In this document: positions 39,315 through 49,327 of the stretch, one piece after another
Position numbering within the stretch: position 1 is the first letter of the stretch
How the letters are laid out: the number at the start of each line of letters is the position of its first letter
Assembly (NCBI RefSeq): GCF_002813375.1
Contig: NZ_PHUJ01000003.1
Location: 620,001-684,000 of the forward strand
DNA length: 64,000 nucleotides
Source: Pseudonocardia alni
GTDB taxonomy: Bacteria; Actinomycetota; Actinomycetes; Mycobacteriales; Pseudonocardiaceae
Direction of reading: 5' to 3'
Translations under genes and position numbers: made by a program
The notes under the pieces: generated by a model
What the model saw: the letters and a program-made list of their open reading frames with translations, nothing else
The model's database searches: none
What the model was told of the DNA's origin: nothing

Positions 39315-40836
39315 CGGCGCGGTGGGTGAACCGGCCGCCGACGAGCGTCGCCGCGACCGGCATGGCCCGCAGTGTCGCCGGGTCGCAGGAGGTCGGGTCG
39401 GCGTCGGTCAGCACGAGGTCGGCGGGCGCGCCCACGACGACCGCGGCGGCCGAGCCGTCGACCACCCCGAACGACGCACCCAGCGCGGTCGCCCGGTCGA
39501 TCTCCTGCTCGGGGTGCCAGCGGTCCCGGTCGTCGGCGGTGCGGTGCACGGCCGCGGCGAGCGCGATCCACGGGTCCAGCGGCGCCACCGGGGCGTCGGA
39601 GCCGAGCGCGAGGCGGGCCCCGGCGCGGTGGAGCGTCGCGAACGCGAACGCCCGGCCGGTGCGGCCCGCCCAGAGCCGGTCGGCGACGTCGCGGTCGTCG
39701 AGGGCGTGCTCGGGCTGCACGCTCGCGACCAGACCGAGCCCGGCGAAGCGGGGCACGTCGTCGGCGGTGAGCAGCTGGGCGTGCTCGACCCGCCCGCGGG
39801 CGCCGGTCCCGGCGAACGCGTCGAGGACCAGGGTGTTGGCGTGGTCGCCGATGGCGTGCAGGGCCGCGGTGAGGCCGGCCGCGTGCGCCCGGGCCAGCAG
39901 CGGCCGCAGCTGTGCCGGCGGGACCAGCAGCAGCCCGCACGGGTGCTCGAGGGGGTTCTCCGGCGGCGCGGGGTAGGGGTCGTAGCAGTAGGCGGTGCGG
40001 GTGTTGAGCGACCCGTCGGTGATCACCTTCAGCGGGCCCGCGGTGAGCAGGCCCCCGGTGCCCTCGACGACGTCGCCGCTGCGCAGCCCGGTGGCCAGGG
40101 CGTCGTCGAGGCGGTCGGGCCACACCGACGCCTCGACCCGCAGCCCGGTCGTGCCGCCGGCGATCCGGCGCCGCCAGTCCGGCAGCGACCACGGCGCCTC
40201 GAAGTCGACGACGCCGACCACCCCGCGCGCCGAGGCCGCGGTGACGGCGTCGGCGACGAACCCGTCGAGGGCCTCGGTCGGTGCGTCCTGGAGCGCGGGG
40301 GAGACGACGGCGAAGAACTCCGACTCCCGGATCCGGCCGGTCGGGTGCCCGCCGTGCCCGAAGCGGGCCAGCGCGGCGCCGTTGAGCCACCCCTGGTGCA
40401 GGTCCCCGGACACCAGCACGACCGGGGTGTCACCGGTGACCGGGTCGAGCAGCGAGCGGTGCGCCTCGTCGGGCCACAGCGCGTCGCGGAACCCGAACCC
40501 GACCAGCACCTCACCGGCGGCGGGCGGTGCGGTCGCCATCCGGGCCGCGACGAGTGCCACGGCGTCGGCGGCCGAGCGGGCGCCGGACACGTCGAGCCTG
40601 CGGCGGGCCAGCGCCCACTGCGCCATGTGCACGTGGTGGTCCCACAGTCCGGGGAGCAGCGCCCGCCCGTCGCACCCGACCACCTCGGCGCCGCCCGGGT
40701 CGAGCCCGGCGCCCACGGCGCGCACCCGGCCGCCGTCCAGGAGCACGTCGACGGGGTCGCCCAGGCCGTCGCAGCCGGGCCGCAGCGGCCGCACCGACCG
40801 CAGCAGCACGGTGCCTCCCGCCGGCACGCCGCTCAT
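39307..40836 (-). CDS. Amidohydrolase family protein (YtcJ-like)
   Basis: 509 residues of the metal-dependent amidohydrolase 3 family: metal motif [11 protein letters not shown] (HxH), [35 protein letters not shown], and the end VGGRF. It probably hydrolyses an amide or formamide; substrate unknown. ATG 40836 overlaps the stop of the PAP2-kinase gene (ATGA). Part of a three-gene minus-strand operon. Confidence 0.88.
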   Translation of the reverse strand: MSGVPAGGTVLLRSVRPLRPGCDGLGDPVDVLLDGGRVRAVGAGLDPGGAEVVGCDGRALLPGLWDHHVHMAQWALARRRLDVSGARSAADAVALVAARMATAPPAAGEVLVGFGFRDALWPDEAHRSLLDPVTGDTPVVLVSGDLHQGWLNGAALARFGHGGHPTGRIRESEFFAVVSPALQDAPTEALDGFVADAVTAASARGVVGVVDFEAPWSLPDWRRRIAGGTTGLRVEASVWPDRLDDALATGLRSGDVVEGTGGLLTAGPLKVITDGSLNTRTAYCYDPYPAPPENPLEHPCGLLLVPPAQLRPLLARAHAAGLTAALHAIGDHANTLVLDAFAGTGARGRVEHAQLLTADDVPRFAGLGLVASVQPEHALDDRDVADRLWAGRTGRAFAFATLHRAGARLALGSDAPVAPLDPWIALAAAVHRTADDRDRWHPEQEIDRATALGASFGVVDGSAAAVVVGAPADLVLTDADPTSCDPATLRAMPVAATLVGGRFTHRAGV

Positions 40837-42410
40837 CCCTGGAACGGGCGGTCCCGCCCGGTCCAGCGGTCCTCGTCGCGGCGGTAGACCGGGATCGGCT
40901 TCTCGGCGACCCGGAAGGTGTAGCGCCCGGCCTCCTCGACGATCTCGCCGTCGGTGGCCAGCATGCTCGGCTCCAGCAGTTCGACGTCGAGGCTGGGCAC
41001 CTCCCGCTGGTGGTAGACCCGGCTGTGCCCCAGGGCCCCCAGGATCAGCGCGAGGACGACCCGCAGCCGGGAGAACCGCACGTCGGCGCGCAGCCAGCGG
41101 ACGTCGAGCAGGCCCGAGTCCAGCGTCGGCCGCCAGGCGGGCACTGCGCCGCGCGGGTGGTACGGGCCGTTGCCCACGAACAGGAACCAGACCTTGTACC
41201 AGCGGTCCCCGAGCCGGACCGAGATCTTCTCCGAGCGCTGCAGCACCGTGATCAGTGCCGCGGCGAACGCCGGCCACTTGCCGTAGCGCGGCTGCCACTG
41301 CTCGCGCAGCCGCACCAGCTCCGGGTAGGAGCCGATCGACGCGGTGTTGATGAAGTAGCGGGTGCGGGTGACCGAGACGTCCTCGGGATCGTCCAGGCGG
41401 CCCGGATGGGCCTCGACCAGGGCCAGGTCGACCGCGACGGCCTCGCCGGCCTGGGTGGCGTCGACGGCCTCCTGGGTGTCGTAGACACCGACGTCGCGGG
41501 CGAAGTGGTTCAGGGTCCCGCCCGGCACCACGACCAGCGGCAGCCCGTGCCGGTCCGCGACCGCGGCGGCGGTCGCGACGGTGCCGTCCCCGCCCGCGAC
41601 GCCCACCGCGCGCACCCAGGTCCCGCGCTCCTCGAGCGCGTCGGTCAGCATGTCCTCGACCTTCACCCCGTCACCGACGACGAGGTGGTGCGCCGCGGGC
41701 AGCCGCTCGCGGACCTCCTCGGACACGTCCTGGTCGGGTGGCCCGGAGAACGGGTTCGAGACGATGACCAGGCCCTCGCCCTGCGGCAGGACCGGGACGG
41801 TGTCGATCGGGCGGGCGCGGGCCTCGTCGCTGGGACGCACCGGCCACCAGCGGTTCGTCAGCTTCGCCACGCCGGTGCCGATCGCCGCCCCGACGAGCAC
41901 GTCGGAGGTCCAGTGCACGCCCACGTGCACCCGGGACCAGCCGACCAGCGCCGCCAGCGGCACCACGACCGGTGCGGCCCGGCGGTTCTCCATCACCACC
42001 GCGGTCGCGAAGGCCGCGGCCGAGGCGGCGTGCCCCGACGGGAACGACGACGACGACGGCGGGTCGGCCACCGTCCGGTAGACGGGCAGCTCCGCCGCGG
42101 CCGGCCGCCGGCGCGGCAGCAACGGCTTGAGCAGCGCGTTCGCGGTGAGGCTGGTCAGCGCGATGGACGCGATCCCGCGCATCGCCGCCTTGCGCCCGGC
42201 GCCGCGGCGCACCGCCATCAGCGCCGCGATGGTGAACCACAGCACGCTGTGGTCGGCGGTGCGGGTGAGCCGGCGCAGCGAGGTGTCCACCCGGCTCGGC
42301 GGACGGCTCGCGATGAACTCGGTGACCGCCCGGTCGGCCCGGGAGACCGAGTCCACCCCGCGGTCCAGACGACGGGACCTGCGGGCGACGCGTTCGAACC
42401 ATCCACTCAC
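40833..42410 (-). CDS. PAP2 phosphatase fused to diacylglycerol/sphingosine-kinase domain
   Basis: 525 residues. The N-terminal half is a membrane PAP2 phosphatase with [16 protein letters not shown] and [12 protein letters not shown] (the three PAP2 motifs). The C-terminal half is a lipid-kinase catalytic domain with [18 protein letters not shown] and [13 protein letters not shown]. The pair could interconvert phosphorylated and free lipids, such as phosphatidic acid and diacylglycerol, at the membrane. GTG 42410 is the start. Divergent from pafA, 42 bases apart. Confidence 0.92.
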   Translation of the reverse strand: MSGWFERVARRSRRLDRGVDSVSRADRAVTEFIASRPPSRVDTSLRRLTRTADHSVLWFTIAALMAVRRGAGRKAAMRGIASIALTSLTANALLKPLLPRRRPAAAELPVYRTVADPPSSSSFPSGHAASAAAFATAVVMENRRAAPVVVPLAALVGWSRVHVGVHWTSDVLVGAAIGTGVAKLTNRWWPVRPSDEARARPIDTVPVLPQGEGLVIVSNPFSGPPDQDVSEEVRERLPAAHHLVVGDGVKVEDMLTDALEERGTWVRAVGVAGGDGTVATAAAVADRHGLPLVVVPGGTLNHFARDVGVYDTQEAVDATQAGEAVAVDLALVEAHPGRLDDPEDVSVTRTRYFINTASIGSYPELVRLREQWQPRYGKWPAFAAALITVLQRSEKISVRLGDRWYKVWFLFVGNGPYHPRGAVPAWRPTLDSGLLDVRWLRADVRFSRLRVVLALILGALGHSRVYHQREVPSLDVELLEPSMLATDGEIVEEAGRYTFRVAEKPIPVYRRDEDRWTGRDRPFQG

Positions 42411-42452
42411 AGTCGTGACAGTAGAGGGGGTCGGGCGCCTACCCTGAACGGC

Positions 42453-43814
42453 ATGCAGCGTCGGATCTTCGGGGTCGAGACGGAGTTCGGTGTCACGTGC
42501 ACCTTCCACGGGCAGCGCCGACTGTCCCCGGACGAGGTGGCGCGCTACCTCTTCCGCCGGGTGGTGTCGTGGGGCCGGTCCTCCAACGTCTTCCTCCGCA
42601 ACGGTGCCCGTCTCTACCTCGACGTCGGGTCGCACCCCGAGTACGCCACGGCGGAGTGCGACTCGCTGACCCAGCTCGTGTCGCACGACAAGGCCGGTGA
42701 ACGGATCCTCGAGGACCTGCTCGTCGACGCCGAGCGGCGCCTGGTCGACGAGGGCATCGGCGGGGACATCTACCTGTTCAAGAACAACACCGACTCCGCG
42801 GGGAACTCCTACGGCTGCCACGAGAACTACCTCGTCGCGCGGCAGGGCGAGTTCTCCCGGATCGCCGACGTGCTCCTGCCGTTCCTGGTCACCCGCCAGC
42901 TCATCTGCGGTGCCGGGAAGGTCCTGCAGACCCCGCGCGGCGCCGTTTACTGCCTGTCCCAGCGGGCCGAGCACATCTGGGAGGGCGTCTCCTCGGCGAC
43001 GACCCGGTCCCGGCCGATCATCAACACCCGCGACGAGCCGCACGCCGACGCCGAGCGCTACCGGCGGCTGCACGTGATCGTCGGCGACTCGAACATGTCC
43101 GAGGTGACGACCCTGCTCAAGGTCGGGTCGGCCACCCTGGTGCTGGAGATGATCGAGGCCGGCGTCCAGTTCCGGGACTTCACCCTGGACAACCCGATCC
43201 GCGCGATCCGCGAGATCAGCCACGACCTCACCGGGCGCCGCCCGGTGCGGATGGCCGGCGGCCGGGAGGCCTCCGCGCTGGACATCCAGCGCGAGTACCA
43301 CGCCCGCGCCGTGGAGTACCTGGAGGCGACCGGGCACCCGGACCCGGCGATGGCGCGCGTGGTCGAGCTGTGGGGCCGCACCCTCGACGCCGTCGAGTCC
43401 CAGGACCTGTCCAAGATCGACCGGGAGATCGACTGGGCGATCAAGCACCGGCTGGTGGAGCGCTACCGGGCCAAGCACGACCTGGAGCTGTCCAGCGCCC
43501 GCGTCGCCCAGCTGGACCTGGCCTACCACGACGTCCGCCGTGGTCGCGGTCTGTTCGACATGCTGCAGCGCAAGGCGCTGGTCGACCGGGTCACCGACGA
43601 CGGCGAGATCGAGGCCGCCAAGGACACCCCGCCGCAGACGACCCGGGCGAAGCTGCGCGGGGACTTCATCGCCGCCGCGCAGGCCGCCGGGCGGGACTTC
43701 ACCGTCGACTGGGTGCACCTGAAGCTGAACGACCAGGCCCAGCGCACCGTGCTGTGCAAGGACCCGTTCCGTGCCGTCGACGAGCGGGTGGACCGCCTGA
43801 TCGCCTCGCTCTGA
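42453..43814 (+). CDS. pafA: Pup-protein ligase
   Basis: A glutamine-synthetase-fold ligase that phosphorylates the Pup C-terminal Glu and joins it to substrate lysines. 453 residues, the family length. Start [12 protein letters not shown], metal-binding [32 protein letters not shown] and [19 protein letters not shown]. Related to Dop but without its extra loop. TACCCT (42440-42445) lies seven bases before the ATG, so it is probably leaderless. It stands alone here; a perfect hairpin follows its stop, and the usual pafB neighbour is displaced by about 4.5 kb. Confidence 0.97.
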   Translation: MQRRIFGVETEFGVTCTFHGQRRLSPDEVARYLFRRVVSWGRSSNVFLRNGARLYLDVGSHPEYATAECDSLTQLVSHDKAGERILEDLLVDAERRLVDEGIGGDIYLFKNNTDSAGNSYGCHENYLVARQGEFSRIADVLLPFLVTRQLICGAGKVLQTPRGAVYCLSQRAEHIWEGVSSATTRSRPIINTRDEPHADAERYRRLHVIVGDSNMSEVTTLLKVGSATLVLEMIEAGVQFRDFTLDNPIRAIREISHDLTGRRPVRMAGGREASALDIQREYHARAVEYLEATGHPDPAMARVVELWGRTLDAVESQDLSKIDREIDWAIKHRLVERYRAKHDLELSSARVAQLDLAYHDVRRGRGLFDMLQRKALVDRVTDDGEIEAAKDTPPQTTRAKLRGDFIAAAQAAGRDFTVDWVHLKLNDQAQRTVLCKDPFRAVDERVDRLIASL

Positions 43815-43820
43815 CCGCGG

Positions 43821-43850
43821 CCCCGGGGTGGGTGGACACCCACCCCGGGG
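43821..43850. terminator. Bidirectional terminator between pafA and glutaminase 1
   Basis: A perfect 14-base inverted repeat, 43821-43834 with 43837-43850, between convergent genes. Real pairing probably leaves a larger loop than the two central bases. Confidence 0.8.
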
Positions 43851-43856
43851 TACGGC

Positions 43857-44852
43857 TCAGTCGGGCTGGGCGATCCGGCCGAACCGCGATTCCTCCGGAT
43901 CGGCGAACACGTGCAGCCCGAACCGTGACGACAGCTCCCGGCAGACCGCGACGCCGCGCACCGAGTTCCCGTGCCGGTCCAGGCCGGGGGAGTACACCCC
44001 CAGCCCGAACCAGCTCGGCAGCACCCCCATGATCCCGCCGGACACCCCGCTCTTGGCCGGGATGCCGACGTCGTGCGCCCACTCGCCTGCGGCGTCGTAC
44101 ATCCCGCACATGCTCATCACACTGATCACCGTGCGCAGGTGCTCGCGGGGCAGCGCCCGTTCCCCGGTCAGCGGGTTGACCCCGCCGTGGGCCAGCGTGG
44201 CGCCCATCGCCGACAGCTCCGGTGCGGTGACCGTGATCGAGCAGGCGGCGAGGTAGACGTAGAGGGTGTCGTCGATGTCGCCGTGCAGCATGCCCAGGCT
44301 CCGCATGAGGTAGCTGAGCCCGAGGTTGCGGTCGTTGGAGACCAGCTGCTCGTCGAGGACCGCGCGGTCGATCTCCAGCGACGGGTTGCCGGTGTAGACC
44401 CGGTTGCGCTCCAGGAGCCGCTCGGCGCGCTCCTCCTTGGTGGCCCCCTTGACCATGTTCGCCGCGACCAGCGCCCCCGCGTTGATCATCGGGTTGAACG
44501 GGCGGTGGTGCGTCTCGTCGAAGGAGATGGAGTTGAACGGGTCCCCCGACGGCTCGACCCCGACCCGGCGCAGCGTCTCGGCCAGGCCGTTGTCCTCCAG
44601 CGCGAGCCCGTAGGTGAAGACCTTCGAGATCGAGTGCAGCGGGAAGCGGACGTCGCAGTCGCCGACCTGCCACTGCGTGCCGTCGACGTTCGTACCGGCC
44701 AGGCCGAACTCCTCGGCCCGGGCCTCCATCTCGGGCGGGTAGTAGCTGACGACCTCCTCGCCGGGCAGCAGGATCCCGCTGCCGGCGGTGCAGGTGCTGC
44801 GGAGGTCCTCGAACTGCTGCTGGACCAGTTCGCGTTCGGCCTGCGCGACCAT
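43857..44852 (-). CDS. glsA: Glutaminase, first copy
   Basis: Hydrolyses glutamine to glutamate and ammonia. 331 residues of the beta-lactamase-fold glutaminase family with the catalytic SISK (Ser74, Lys77), NPMINAGAL, YLMRSLGMLHG, and the C-terminal VFADPEESRFGRI. Full length with no extra domain. Its paralogue is 2 kb away on the same strand. The two are clearly alike over their whole length but differ in the first 50 residues and at the C-terminus. Confidence 0.95.
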   Translation of the reverse strand: MVAQAERELVQQQFEDLRSTCTAGSGILLPGEEVVSYYPPEMEARAEEFGLAGTNVDGTQWQVGDCDVRFPLHSISKVFTYGLALEDNGLAETLRRVGVEPSGDPFNSISFDETHHRPFNPMINAGALVAANMVKGATKEERAERLLERNRVYTGNPSLEIDRAVLDEQLVSNDRNLGLSYLMRSLGMLHGDIDDTLYVYLAACSITVTAPELSAMGATLAHGGVNPLTGERALPREHLRTVISVMSMCGMYDAAGEWAHDVGIPAKSGVSGGIMGVLPSWFGLGVYSPGLDRHGNSVRGVAVCRELSSRFGLHVFADPEESRFGRIAQPD

Positions 44853-44903
44853 CGGTGTCCCTTTCGTCGGGGGTGTCCGGTCGCACCGTAGCGAGCGCGC
44901 GGC

Positions 44904-45542
44904 TCATGTGTGGCGCAGCGGCCAGGTCGCCCACACGACCGGAGCGTCACCCGGGCCGGCGCACACGGTCGCCCTACGGCCGTCGGACGTGGCGTCGGCG
45001 ACGGTCTCCCCGGACGACGACCTGCCGCGGTGCGGTCCGAGCGCGTGCCCGACCCACGTGACGCCGTCGCGACGGGTGCACCACTCCCGGAACGTCCCGG
45101 CGACGACCGCCGCCACGGTGTGCTCGAGCTCGTCGGCGACCTGCGACCAGGTGTCGTCGCAGGCGTCGCACCCGCACGGCGGCAGGTGCGCGGACAGCAG
45201 GTGCCCGGCCCGGACGACGACGCCCGGGAAATCCGTCCACACCAGCGTCACCGTGGCCGCGTCCGGGTCGCGCGGGCGCAGCGTCGCCACCCGGACCGCG
45301 CCCGGCTCGTCCCGGGCGGGGGCGTCCTCGTGCTCGACATCGACGTCGTAACGGGCGGCCAGGTGCGCGACGACGGCGTCGGCGACGGTGTGCAGCGGCC
45401 GGAACCGCTCGGAGTGGGTCACCACCGAGTAGCTGTCCTCCGGCGGGCCGTCCGGACCCCAGCGGCTCCCGTGCGGGACGACCGTGCCGGTGGCGTCGTG
45501 GAACACGGCGGCCGGCACGTCGGGTCGCCGGTAGGTGTCCAT
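44904..45542 (-). CDS. Conserved protein of unknown function (DUF6226-like)
   Basis: 212 residues. It starts MDTYRRPDVPAAVFHDATG and has a mid-region CGCDACDDTW that may bind a metal (Cys/Asp-rich), inside an alpha/beta fold. It resembles the DUF6226 proteins as I remember them; this is not certain. ATG 45542 is the start. It lies between glutaminase 1 and the ATP-grasp gene on the same strand. Confidence 0.65.
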   Translation of the reverse strand: MDTYRRPDVPAAVFHDATGTVVPHGSRWGPDGPPEDSYSVVTHSERFRPLHTVADAVVAHLAARYDVDVEHEDAPARDEPGAVRVATLRPRDPDAATVTLVWTDFPGVVVRAGHLLSAHLPPCGCDACDDTWSQVADELEHTVAAVVAGTFREWCTRRDGVTWVGHALGPHRGRSSSGETVADATSDGRRATVCAGPGDAPVVWATWPLRHT

Positions 45543-45653
45543 GTCCCGCAGGGTGCCGGACCCCGCGGGGCGGCCGCACCCGGATTCCCCGGGCCCGGCT
45601 CGGCCATGCCACCGGAGCGTCGTCCCCCGGCCGGGGGCGTCCGGCGACCGAAC

Positions 45654-46742
45654 CTACGGGCCGGGCCGCCGCGGGGCCGGGATCCGGGCCGCGGGTCGCC
45701 ACAGCCGTTCCCAGCCCATGTCCGCGAAGCAGGGGCCCTGGGTGGCCTCGGAGAACTTGATGTCGTTGTGTCCGGCGTTCCACTCCAGTACGACGGGCCG
45801 TTCGTCGGCGTCGACGGCCAGGTCCCACCCCACGCAGCGCGCGAACGGCATCCCCCGGTGCAGCTCCAGCACCGCCGCGACGCACCCGTCGAAGCCCGGC
45901 ACGGTGGTCCCCGTGAACCCCGCGCCGGAGTCGGGGTGGGCGTCGACGCGCGTCCAGCGCGGGGTCAGGCCGTGGTCGGCGAGCCGGCCGGTCGTGGTGT
46001 CCACGGCGACGCGCACGTGGCTGGCGGAGCGCACGTGGGTGTCGGCGGCGCGCCCGAACCGCAGGTAGGCGGCCCGGACCGAGGCGACGCCGTCGTCGGT
46101 CACGACGGTGGTGACCCGCATCGTCGCCACCGAGCCCGGGGTGAACCCCGCGAGCAGCGGGTGCTGGTCGACCCAGCTCTGGAACACCCCCGACGGCAGC
46201 CCGCCGAGCTGGTCGGGGTCGAACCCCGACCGGTGCAGCACCCGCACCCCGGCGCCCTGGATCGAGTCGTCGGACTTGAACACCGCACGGTCCGAGCCGG
46301 CGAACAGCACCGACGCGAGCCCGGCGCGGTCGAGGTGGCGCAGGTCGCGGTCGTAGAGGCCGCCGTTGACCCAGTAGGCGACGTCGGCGAACAGGTCGGA
46401 CCGCAGCAGCCGCCGCGACAGCGGCTTGAGCTTCGAGACCTCGCCGTAGGGCCCCTGCACCGCGGGGAGCACGACCCGGCCGTAGTAGTTGTCGGGGATC
46501 CAGCCCTCCCGGAACTCCCCGGCCACCGCGGCGTAGACCCGCAGCCAGGGGGCGTAGCCGCGCCAGCCCAGCACGTCGCCGGCCCAGGCGTCGCACGCCC
46601 GGGCCGTCGCCGGGGCGGACGGACCGCGCTCGGCCTCGATCGCGGCGAGGAGCGCCGCCGCCTCCCCGCGGTGGCGGCGGTGGAACCGGATGGCCCCGGC
46701 CCGGCGCAGCGCCCGGTCCGCGACGACGTCCAACGTGGCCAT
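45654..46742 (-). CDS. Sugar-transfer-associated ATP-grasp protein
   Basis: A 362-residue ATP-grasp family member. Nucleotide-binding segments are VFKSDDSIQGAGVRVL (about 172-187), and the metal-binding end GWDLAVDADERPVVLEWNAG (about 310-330). These match the family tied to cell-surface polysaccharide and lipopolysaccharide loci. The usual ligase chemistry is ATP-dependent carboxylate-amine or similar bond formation; substrate unknown. ATG 46742. Sits between the two glutaminase genes. Confidence 0.78.
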   Translation of the reverse strand: MATLDVVADRALRRAGAIRFHRRHRGEAAALLAAIEAERGPSAPATARACDAWAGDVLGWRGYAPWLRVYAAVAGEFREGWIPDNYYGRVVLPAVQGPYGEVSKLKPLSRRLLRSDLFADVAYWVNGGLYDRDLRHLDRAGLASVLFAGSDRAVFKSDDSIQGAGVRVLHRSGFDPDQLGGLPSGVFQSWVDQHPLLAGFTPGSVATMRVTTVVTDDGVASVRAAYLRFGRAADTHVRSASHVRVAVDTTTGRLADHGLTPRWTRVDAHPDSGAGFTGTTVPGFDGCVAAVLELHRGMPFARCVGWDLAVDADERPVVLEWNAGHNDIKFSEATQGPCFADMGWERLWRPAARIPAPRRPGP

Positions 46743-46806
46743 GCGTGCCCTGCTCCCGGTGTCGACGACGATGTCCCGCAGAGGACTCGTCCGCCGCGCC
46801 GGATCG

Positions 46807-47856
46807 TTAGAGCCCGTCGGGCAGCCAGCCGTCGCCGGAGGGGTACATCTCGGTCGCCTCCTCCCGCCGGCCCGGGCGCACGATCCGGCCCAGCCGCGAC
46901 TCCGACGGGTCGGCGAACACGTGCAGCCCGAACCGGTCGGACAGCTCCCGGCACACCGCGATCCCGCGCACCGAGTTGCCGTGCCGGTCCAGCCCGGGGG
47001 AGTAGACGCCGACCCCGATCGCGTCCGGGATCGCCGCCAGGATCGCCCCGGACACGCTCGACTTGGCCGGGATGCCGACCTCGTAGGCCCACTGCCCGGC
47101 GGCGTCGTACATGCCGCACATGCTCATCACGCTGAGCACGTCACGGGTGTAGCTCCGCGGCAGCGCAGGCACCCCGGTGAACGGGTTCGCCCCGCCCCGG
47201 GCCAGGGTCGCCGCCATCGTCGACAGCTCCGCGGCGGTGACGGTCACCGAGCAGGCCGCCAGGTAGACGTACAGGTTGTCCTCGATGTTGCCGTGCAGCA
47301 TCCCCAGGCTGCGCATCAGGTAGGACAGCGCGACGTTGCGGTCGTTGGAGACCAGTTGCTCGGCGAGGATGTCCTCGTCGACGGCCAGGTCGGGGTTGCC
47401 CGCGTAGATCCGCAGCCGGGTCAGCAGCCGCTCGACCTTCTCCTCCTTGGTGGCGCCGTGCACCAGGTTCACCGCGACCAGCGCCCCCGCGTTGATCATC
47501 GGGTTGAACGGGCGGTGGTTGACCTCGTCGAAGCTGATCGAGTTGAACGGGTCGCCGGAGGGCTCGACCCCGACCCGCAGCAGGACCTCCTCGCGGCCGT
47601 TGTCCTCCAGCGCCAGGCCGTAGGTGAACACCTTGGAGATCGAGTGCAACGGGAAGCGGACCCCGGCGTCGCCGACCTCCCACTGGGTGCCCTCGATGTC
47701 GGTGGCGGCCAGCCCGAACAGCTGCGCCTGCCCGGCCATCGACGGCGGGTAGTACGCGACGACCCGCCCGTCGGGCACCCCGCCGGGGCTCCCGACCGCC
47801 CGGTGCAGCTCCTCGAGCTGCCGCTGCACGATCGCGCGCTCGGCCTGCTGCTCCAT
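46807..47856 (-). CDS. glsA: Glutaminase, second copy
   Basis: 349 residues with the same catalytic SISK (Ser72, Lys75) and the motifs NPMINAGAL, YLMRSLGMLHGN and VFADPSESRLGRI. It has a longer C-terminal tail (RREEATEMYPSGDGWLPDGL) than copy 1. Both copies keep all visible catalytic residues, so both are probably active. Tandem, non-identical copies suggest an old duplication with divergence. Confidence 0.95.
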   Translation of the reverse strand: MEQQAERAIVQRQLEELHRAVGSPGGVPDGRVVAYYPPSMAGQAQLFGLAATDIEGTQWEVGDAGVRFPLHSISKVFTYGLALEDNGREEVLLRVGVEPSGDPFNSISFDEVNHRPFNPMINAGALVAVNLVHGATKEEKVERLLTRLRIYAGNPDLAVDEDILAEQLVSNDRNVALSYLMRSLGMLHGNIEDNLYVYLAACSVTVTAAELSTMAATLARGGANPFTGVPALPRSYTRDVLSVMSMCGMYDAAGQWAYEVGIPAKSSVSGAILAAIPDAIGVGVYSPGLDRHGNSVRGIAVCRELSDRFGLHVFADPSESRLGRIVRPGRREEATEMYPSGDGWLPDGL

Positions 47857-47920
47857 CGGCGCCCCTCCTCGCGGACCGGTCCGTCCGGTGCGGAGCGCAA
47901 ACTAGATCACCGGTGCCGGA

Positions 47921-48160
47921 TCACTCGATCCCGGGCATGATCCGGCGGCGCAGCTCGGCCAGCTCGTCCTGTACCTCCGGGTCGGCCGGGCCCGCCTTCT
48001 CCGGCGCCGGGGCGATCCCCATCGACCGCAGCAGCCCGGTCGCGGCCGCGGCCGGGTCCCCGGTCTCCCCGAGCACCGGGTGCAGACCCTGGTCGGCCAG
48101 GTGGTGGAACACCAGGTTCACCACGGTCCACGGGTTGAACGTCTCCTGCTCACCGGACAT
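47921..48160 (-). CDS. Small conserved protein, 79 residues, next to pafB
   Basis: ATG 48160 with GGAGG seven bases upstream. The product starts MSGEQETFNPWTVVNLVFHH and ends LAELRRRIMPGIE: an N-terminal helical pair with a NPW motif, a linker, and a C-terminal acidic/basic helix. Its bias (third-position GC, ribosome site) is that of a real gene. The function is unknown to me. Conserved neighbours are PafBC on one side and the glutaminase block on the other. It may be an actinobacterial conserved protein, but I cannot verify that here. Confidence 0.6.
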   Translation of the reverse strand: MSGEQETFNPWTVVNLVFHHLADQGLHPVLGETGDPAAAATGLLRSMGIAPAPEKAGPADPEVQDELAELRRRIMPGIE

Positions 48161-48334
48161 GCGCCACCTCCACGTGCCGGTGCGGCCGCGGCGCCGCACC
48201 CGGGGTCGAGCCTTTTCCGTACGCGCGTCGCCGTCAACGACCCTGTCGCAGGATGAGACACCCCGGCGCGGTCCCGGGTGCCCGCGGCCCGGGGCGCCCG
48301 ATCCGTCCCGTCCGGCCTGGCTACGATGCCCGTC

Positions 48335-49327
48335 GTGTCCTCCGCCCGCGCCGAGCGACTGGTCAACCTGGTGCTCTGCCTGATGTCGACGCGCCAGTAC
48401 CTGTCCGCGGAGCGGATCCGGTCGATCGTCCCCGGCTACGCCGACGGCACCGGCGACGAGGCGTTCTTCCGGATGTTCGAGCGGGACAAGGCCGAGCTGC
48501 GCGAGCTGGGCGTGCCCCTGGAGACCGGCCACAACTCGGTCTTCGACACCGTCGAGGGCTACCGGATCGCCCGGGCCGACTACGAGCTCGGCGAGATCCA
48601 CCTCGACCCGGACGAGGCGACCGTCGTCGCGCTGGCCGGGAACCTGTGGGACTCCCCGGAGCTGGCCGGCGCCGCGCACGGGGCGCTGGTGAAGCTGCGC
48701 GCCGCGGGCGTCGAGGTCGCCGAGACCCCGGCCGCGGCGATCCGGCCGGGCGCCGCCGCGGGTGAGCCGGCCCTCGCGCCGCTGCTGGGCGCGGTGCGCA
48801 CCGGCCGCGTGGTCACCTTCGACCACCGCCGCGGCGGCCCCACCGGGGAGCTGGTGCGGCGGACCGTCGAGCCCTGGGGCGTGGTGTCGTTCCGGGGCCG
48901 CTGGTATCTGGTGGGCCACGACCGCGACCGCGACGACGTGCGCTGCTTCCGGCTCTCCCGCGTCGAGGGCCCGGTGCGTGCCGTCGGACCGGAGGGCGCG
49001 GTCACCGTGCCCGACGGTGTCGACCTGCGGGCGCTGGTGCGTGCCTCGGCGGGACCGCAGCCGGTGTCGGGCACCGCACGGGTCTGGGTCGCGGCGGGCC
49101 GCGCGGCCGGGCTGCGCCGCACCGGCCGCGAGCGCGGGCCACGCGAGCACGCCGGACGGCCGGGCGTGGAGATCGAGCTGGACCTGCGCGACCGGGGCAC
49201 CGTCGCGCGGTGGCTGGCCGGGCACGGCCCGGACGTCGCCGTCCTCGACCCGCCGGAGCTGGCCCGCGCGGTGCGCGAGCTGTGGGAGGCCGCGCTCGGT
49301 GCCGATGCCCTCAGGACCCGCACGTGA
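48335..49327 (+). CDS. pafB: PafB, WYL-domain transcriptional regulator subunit
   Basis: 330 residues from GTG 48335: N-terminal winged helix-turn-helix (SARAERLVNLVLCLMSTRQY, then AFFRMFERDKAELRELGVPLE), a WYL domain with RTVEPWGVVSFRGRWYLVGHDRDRD, and a C-terminal extension domain. With PafC it activates RecA-independent DNA-damage genes in mycobacteria, with single-stranded DNA proposed as the WYL ligand. TACGAT (48322-48327) lies seven bases before GTG 48335, pointing to a leaderless start there rather than ATG 48326. GTGA overlap with pafC. Confidence 0.93.
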   Translation: MSSARAERLVNLVLCLMSTRQYLSAERIRSIVPGYADGTGDEAFFRMFERDKAELRELGVPLETGHNSVFDTVEGYRIARADYELGEIHLDPDEATVVALAGNLWDSPELAGAAHGALVKLRAAGVEVAETPAAAIRPGAAAGEPALAPLLGAVRTGRVVTFDHRRGGPTGELVRRTVEPWGVVSFRGRWYLVGHDRDRDDVRCFRLSRVEGPVRAVGPEGAVTVPDGVDLRALVRASAGPQPVSGTARVWVAAGRAAGLRRTGRERGPREHAGRPGVEIELDLRDRGTVARWLAGHGPDVAVLDPPELARAVRELWEAALGADALRTRT

